Of a stretch of DNA of 17,163 nucleotides, positions 13,227-17,163 are shown in pieces. The notes beneath the pieces are model-generated. The model had not been told where the DNA came from and did no database searches. It saw only the letters and a program-made list of their open reading frames with translations. Source of the DNA: Cyanobacteria bacterium UBA5018 (GTDB lineage Bacteria > Cyanobacteriota > Cyanobacteriia > PCC-6307 > Cyanobiaceae); the NCBI GenBank assembly GCA_002396505.1, contig DGYA01000069.1, positions 1-17,163 of the forward strand, written 5' to 3'. The position numbers and the translations under genes were made by a program. The first letter of the stretch is position 1, and each line of letters begins with the position of its first letter.

Positions 13227-14201
13227 TTAGGCGCTCATCTCCAGCATGCGCTGGATAGGGGTCAGGGCCCGCTGGCGCAGCTGCTCATCCATGGTGATTT
13301 GGGGTTCCATGGTGAGCAGGCAATGCCAAAGTTTTTCCAGGGTGTTAAGCCGCATATAGGGACAGGCATTGCAGCTACAGCCGTCGGCACCGGGAACCGG
13401 GAGCAAAAGCTTGTGGGGAACCCGTTGCTGCATCTGGTGGAGGATGCCGGGTTCGGTGAGCACGATCAGGCTCTGGGCATCACTATCTTCGGCGCGCAGT
13501 AGCAACTTACTGGTGGAGCCAATGAAATCAGCCAGGTCAAGTAAATGGGGCAGGCATTCGGGATGGGCCAGTACCTCCGCATCTGGATGGTCCAACTTCA
13601 GCTGGAGCAACGCCTGCTCACTGAAGGATTCGTGCACCATGCAGCTGCCAGGCCAAAGGCTGAGCTCGCGGCCACTCTGGGCCTGTACCCAACGACCCAA
13701 ATTCTGATCTGGTGCAAACAAAATCGGCCGATCTAGCGGCAGTTTTTTCACCAGCTCTACGGCGTTGCTGCTGGTGCAGATCAGATCGCTCTGGGCCTTC
13801 ACCGCAGCCGAGCAATTGATATAACTCACTACAAAGTGGTCTGGATGCTGTTCGCGGAAGGCGGCGAAGGCATCGGCTGGGCAGGCGTCAGCGAGAGAGC
13901 AGCCGGCATTGAGGTCTGGCAGTAGCACGATTTTGCCGGGATTGAGTATTTTTGCGGTCTCGGCCATGAAGTGCACGCCACAAAACACGATCACATCGGC
14001 ATCGGTACTGGCGGCCTTACGGGATAGTTCCAGCGAGTCGCCAATAAAATCGGCGATGTCCTGGATGGCGTCTTCCTGGTAGTAGTGGGCCAGGATCACG
14101 GCGTTGCGCTCACGGCTCAGGGTCCGGATGGCCGTGGGCAGGTCGGCAGGAGTGTTAGCTGCGCTACCGGCGCTGGTGTTGTGGACAGCGGCGAAAACCA
14201 A
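13227..14201 (-). CDS. nadA: quinolinate synthase NadA
   Basis: Encodes 324 residues. It condenses iminoaspartate with dihydroxyacetone phosphate to quinolinate in NAD biosynthesis, using an oxygen-sensitive [4Fe-4S] cluster. The three cluster cysteines are visible: C101 (LNAGCSLAD), C187 (GSCMVHESF) and C280 (CNACPYM). Other family motifs are ILAHYYQEDAIQDIADFIGDSL (36-57, read in parts), VSYINCSAAVKA and FAPDQNLG. The start is a TTG at 14201, supported by GAGG seven bases upstream and by an in-frame TGA four codons upstream (14211-14213) that rules out any longer form. The divergent metallophosphoesterase starts 48 bp away, so the two share a short promoter region. Confidence 0.95.
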   Translation of the reverse strand: MVFAAVHNTSAGSAANTPADLPTAIRTLSRERNAVILAHYYQEDAIQDIADFIGDSLELSRKAASTDADVIVFCGVHFMAETAKILNPGKIVLLPDLNAGCSLADACPADAFAAFREQHPDHFVVSYINCSAAVKAQSDLICTSSNAVELVKKLPLDRPILFAPDQNLGRWVQAQSGRELSLWPGSCMVHESFSEQALLQLKLDHPDAEVLAHPECLPHLLDLADFIGSTSKLLLRAEDSDAQSLIVLTEPGILHQMQQRVPHKLLLPVPGADGCSCNACPYMRLNTLEKLWHCLLTMEPQITMDEQLRQRALTPIQRMLEMSA

Positions 14202-14249
14202 CCCGAGTCCTCACGTGGTGCAGGATGGCTTAACACTAGGCAGTGGTGG

Positions 14250-15179
14250 ATGCGGATCCTGAACCTGGCCGTGGTGGGCGATCCGCACGGCTCCTGGGAC
14301 CGTTCTGACCACGAGCTACTGGCAAAACTGAGCCCTGATGCCCTGTTGGTGGTGGGCGATCTGAGCGATGGCCAGCCGCGCATCCCAGCGCTGTTGCGTC
14401 GCCTACCGATGCCGGTGGCCTGCATCCTCGGCAACCACGACACTGGCAAAGATGCCAGTGGTCGCACCCTGCGGGTGCAAATCGACACCTTGGCGGAGCT
14501 GCACTGTGGCTGGGAGCTGCGGGAACTGCGCCCCCCCGGCTTGGCGGTGGTGGGCGCCCGGCCTGCCAGTGCCGGTGGCGGCTTCAATCTCTCCAAGGCG
14601 ATGCTCGCCGCCTTTGGCCCCCTGAGCCTGCATGACTCCGCCGAACGCATAGCCGCAGCCGCCCTGGCAGCCGATCCAGCCCTGCCCCTGGTGCTGCTGG
14701 CCCATAGCGGTCCAGCCGGTCTGGGCAGTGAAGCCGCCGATCCCTGTGGCCGTGACTGGAAGAAGCAAGCCTGTGACTGGGGCGATCAAGACCTAACCCT
14801 GGCGATTGAACGGATCCGTCGCCAGCGGCCGGTGCCGCTGGTGGTTTTCGGTCACATGCACCATGCCCTGAAGCGTGGCCAGGGGCACCGCCGCACCCTG
14901 GCCACCGATCGCCAGGGAACCGTCTACCTGAATGCCGCCAGCGTGCCTCGCCACGGTCGAGATGCCGCCGGTAAGGAGCTACGCCATTTCAGTTGGGTGG
15001 AGTTGACTGAGGACGGCACAGTGCTCCATGCCAGCCACCGCTGGTATGGCCTCGACGGCCGGCTGCTCTATCAAGAGCTGCTTATAAGCCGATCGCCCCT
15101 GCAGATCGGCTGTAATGAAAACAAATTAGCCGGCGGCGAACTGGCCAGCGGCACCCATAGCAGCCTGCTTTCGTGCTGA
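14250..15179 (+). CDS. calcineurin-like metallophosphoesterase, TIGR04168-like
   Basis: Encodes 309 residues from ATG 14250. The dinuclear metal site motifs appear in order: VVGDPHG (9-14, in place of the usual D-x-H), GDLSDG (36-41), GNHD (61-64), LLAHSG and a final GHMHH. This is a cyanobacterial and plastid family of metallophosphoesterases whose substrate is not known. No signal peptide is present, so it should be cytoplasmic. The C-terminal tail after YLNAASVPRHGRD is about 75 residues and ends in Cys. The gene is divergent from nadA and its last eight codons run into the next gene, which starts 7 bp before this stop; the pair is therefore probably one operon. An involvement in phosphate metabolism is possible from the context but unproven. 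Confidence 0.85.
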   Translation: MRILNLAVVGDPHGSWDRSDHELLAKLSPDALLVVGDLSDGQPRIPALLRRLPMPVACILGNHDTGKDASGRTLRVQIDTLAELHCGWELRELRPPGLAVVGARPASAGGGFNLSKAMLAAFGPLSLHDSAERIAAAALAADPALPLVLLAHSGPAGLGSEAADPCGRDWKKQACDWGDQDLTLAIERIRRQRPVPLVVFGHMHHALKRGQGHRRTLATDRQGTVYLNAASVPRHGRDAAGKELRHFSWVELTEDGTVLHASHRWYGLDGRLLYQELLISRSPLQIGCNENKLAGGELASGTHSSLLSC

Positions 15180-16258
15180 TCTACACCTGCATCAGTGGCC
15201 ATGGTTTCGGGCACGGCTCCCGCACGTCGGCTGTGCTCACTGAACTGCATCGGCTGCGGCCCAGCTGGAGATTGGTGATTTCCACCAATCTGCCGGCCGG
15301 TTTTCTGGCTACGGCGATGGGCCCAGTGCCCTACGAGCTGCGTCCCTGTCGCTGGGATGTGGGGGTGATCCAGGCCGATGCGCTGAGTGCCGATCCGCTC
15401 GCCACCCTCGCCGCCCTGGAGCAGTTGGAACTCGCCTTACCCGAACAGCTGGTTAGCGAGGCCAGCTGGCTGCAAGACCAGGGGCAGCCGCTGTTAGTGC
15501 TGGGCGATGTGCCTCCGGCGGCTGCTCTACTGGCCGAGCGGCTGGAGGCAAAAATGGTATGGCTGGCCAGTTTTGGCTGGGAGGCCATCTATGGCTCCAT
15601 GGGGCCGGCCTTTGCAGCCTGGGCGGCCCGCTCTGTTGAGCTTTACCGGCAAGGAGATCTGCTACTGCGCTGTCCATTGGCCATGCCGATCCACTGGGGG
15701 ATCCCAGAGCTGCAGATCGGCTTGACGGCTGGTCGCCCGCGCTGCGATGCCCAACAGCTGGCTAAGCAGTTGCAGCTACCGCCCCGGCGCGAAGGCTGCG
15801 TGCTGGTTAGTTTCGGCGGCCTCGGGGCGGCAGTCGATCCGGCACTGCTGGGGCGCTGGCCGGAGCACCTGTTCATTGGCAGCGAACCCAGCCTGGCCTC
15901 GATGCCCAATGGTCGGCTGCTGCCCGAGGGGGTGCGTCCCCTGGAGGTGATGCCTCTCTGTGAACGGATGATCACCAAACCCGGCTACAGCAGCTTCTGC
16001 GAGGCATTCAGCGCCGATGTGGGCATTCACCTGGTGCATCGTGAGGGCTTTTCCGAGGCCCCTGTGCTGGAAGAGGCCCTGAAGCGCCATGGCCGGCACC
16101 GTTTACTCAGCCAGGCCCAGTTTCATGCAGCTGACTGGCAGCTGGATCAGCCCCTACTTGCGCCAAGCGAAGCTCCAATTCCCAGCGGCGGCAGCGCGCA
16201 AGCGGCGAAGGCAATTGCCAGCTTGGCCGAACAACACCATGGCCTTCAGCTTGCTTGA
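15173..16258 (+). CDS. GT-B glycosyltransferase-like protein related to the N-terminal domain of plant L-arabinokinase
   Basis: Encodes 361 residues. The N-terminus CISGHGFGHGSRTSAVLTEL is the Gly/His-rich first loop of MurG-like GT-B enzymes. The segment CRWDVGVIQADALSADPLAT (79-98) closely resembles the LDCGAVQADALTVD-type segment that I recall in the N-terminal domain of plant L-arabinokinases and their bacterial relatives. The second half has VLVSFGGLG (a strand and nucleotide loop) and MITKPGYSSFCEAFSADVG, the usual donor-binding region of the family (K-x-GYS-x-x-E). No GHMP kinase domain is fused here. The donor and acceptor are unknown. The GTG start at 15173 overlaps the preceding stop by 7 bp. 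No signal peptide or membrane segment is seen. Confidence 0.75.
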   Translation: MLIYTCISGHGFGHGSRTSAVLTELHRLRPSWRLVISTNLPAGFLATAMGPVPYELRPCRWDVGVIQADALSADPLATLAALEQLELALPEQLVSEASWLQDQGQPLLVLGDVPPAAALLAERLEAKMVWLASFGWEAIYGSMGPAFAAWAARSVELYRQGDLLLRCPLAMPIHWGIPELQIGLTAGRPRCDAQQLAKQLQLPPRREGCVLVSFGGLGAAVDPALLGRWPEHLFIGSEPSLASMPNGRLLPEGVRPLEVMPLCERMITKPGYSSFCEAFSADVGIHLVHREGFSEAPVLEEALKRHGRHRLLSQAQFHAADWQLDQPLLAPSEAPIPSGGSAQAAKAIASLAEQHHGLQLA

Positions 16259-16468
16259 ACGGTTCGACAGCCACGAGCAGACTTAAGAATAATTAGCTCT
16301 CAGCAAGGCCAATCCCTGGAAGAGCAGACTGACTAATGGCAATTTTATAAGTAACAAATAGACTAGAGCCTCTCCGAATCTGCCACCCCTCCTTGGGTCA
16401 AGGCCAAGCTTGACTTACATTCTTGGTCGCAGTGTCAGACGGGTGAGATTTGAGATTTATCTAGCTGC

Positions 16469-16684
16469 CCCAGTGAAATTCTGGCCAAATAAGATTCTGG
16501 CCCAATGGGATTCTGGCCCAATGGGATTTGACCAAATAGAAATCCCGACAAGGAGACCTGGCAGAATAGACATCTCGCGAGGTGAAACCCAGGTAAAGGC
16601 AGTATAGCCAAAGGGAATCCAACCCGCGACAAGCAAACCCATGGTATCGAAACCAGAGGGAAGCGAGGCCAGTGAAAATACGGC
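16469..16684. repeat. degenerate 15/16-bp tandem repeat array
   Basis: The array starts with 16-bp units such as ccaatgggattctggc, repeated almost exactly at 16486 and 16502. It settles into nine consecutive units of exactly 15 bp from 16550 to 16684, for example aaagggaatccaacc (16610) and cagtgaaaatacggc (16670). Read on the minus strand, parts translate to five-residue periods with Leu/Phe/Ile at the centre (VSLSG, FLFGQ, IPLGQ), but indels and the 16-bp units break the frame. A decayed pentapeptide-repeat coding region is one reading, a non-coding minisatellite another. Confidence 0.6.
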
Positions 16685-16756
16685 TAGCGGAACAGTTGTG
16701 ATCTCACGACCAGTGGCTCGGTAATTTCACCCCAATTTATTTTTTCAGCAGCAGCC

Positions 16757-16789
16757 AAAAATCGCCCCGCTGACAGAGATCTCAGCGGG
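16757..16789 (-). terminator. minus-strand intrinsic-terminator-like hairpin
   Basis: CCCGCTGA (16766-16773) and TCAGCGGG (16782-16789) form a perfect 8-bp stem with an 8-base loop. On the minus strand the stem is followed, after four bases, by five T residues (A-run at 16757-16761). It would end a transcript entering from the right edge. No gene is seen between it and position 17163; the 16790-17163 stretch is AT-rich with no supportable feature. Confidence 0.45.
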
Positions 16790-17163
16790 CAGGTGTGACT
16801 TTCGACACAGTGGACGGTTTCTTGATTGGCACTGTGATGGTTGCTAGGGGGAAGCTCGCTCGCCATGGTGACGCGAGCCAAGGCCTTTAGCCATGAATAA
16901 ATGCAGCTTGCACAGATTCATGGCCCCTCGCTTTGGACAAATTCCCCCTGGGGCATACCGACTCCCCGCTCAAACCATCAACTCCTTTCGCCCCCGATAG
17001 GCACCTCTCCCCAATTAAAATACCGATTCACTCCTAATGACACGCTTAAAACTAGGCTATCTCGCGAAATCGCCATACAATTGTAAATGCCAAGCGAAAT
17101 CCAGCACTCGCTGCACTACTCTTGTGGAGAAATTAGTATTTTAAAATTTACCAAAGCTTCATA

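Noticed and set aside
16684..16881. 65-codon minus-strand open frame in the right flank
   Set aside because: It spans the terminator-like hairpin, lacks a ribosome binding site, and resembles nothing I know.

Overview
The window reads as chromosomal DNA of a unicellular picocyanobacterium of the Synechococcus/Cyanobium type. This is inferred from gene content: an SLH-domain outer-membrane porin ending in aromatic Phe, a CAAD thylakoid-type membrane protein, a TIGR04168-type metallophosphoesterase, a PtrA-like Crp/Fnr regulator beside phoB-phoR, GC-rich coding regions with AT-richer spacers, and no GCGATCGC (HIP1) octamer noticed. I cannot name a species.

Layout. Positions 85-372 (minus) hold a small conserved cyanobacterial protein. 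Positions 373-1226 are a gene-poor stretch with two tandem arrays, one of 19-bp period and one of 16-bp period. A CorA-type Mg2+ transporter follows (1227-2327), then an SLH/OprB-type porin (2571-4325) with a perfect NtcA-type palindrome upstream and a strong terminator downstream. The phosphate-binding protein PstS (4858-5835) lies behind a three-repeat Pho box and is closed by its own terminator. A compact co-directional set (6011-8053) encodes an ExbB/TolQ-like channel, two ExbD-like bitopic proteins and a TonB-shaped membrane-anchored protein. The last two genes overlap by 125 bp in different frames. A regulatory operon comes next (8130-11154): ptrA-like activator, a stand-alone receiver that has lost its phosphorylation residues, phoB and phoR. 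It is followed by cysteine synthase (11194-12198), a CAAD-domain membrane protein with a pentapeptide-periodic N-terminus (12235-13155) and quinolinate synthase nadA on the minus strand (13227-14201). Divergent from nadA are a metallophosphoesterase (14250-15179) and an overlapping glycosyltransferase-like gene related to the N-terminal part of plant L-arabinokinase (15173-16258). The last 900 bp hold a degenerate 15/16-bp tandem array and an orphan minus-strand terminator-like hairpin.

How it works together. The centre is a phosphate-starvation island. PhoR (histidine kinase) and PhoB should read phosphate status and drive pstS through the Pho box at 4765-4794. A weaker Pho-box-like element at 8049-8078 would place ptrA, and everything co-transcribed with it, under PhoB. 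The Exb-like cassette sits between pstS and the regulators, which suggests, without proving, an envelope-energising role linked to nutrient uptake. The porin is probably nitrogen-responsive through NtcA.

The most unusual points are the pseudo-receiver inside the Pho operon, the Exb-like set whose ExbD members lack the usual membrane aspartate, and a recurrent 15-bp tandem-repeat habit. That habit appears in frame in three genes (ExbD-like 2, phoR, CAAD protein) and again, degenerate, in non-coding DNA. No CRISPR array, transposase, tRNA or rRNA gene was recognised.
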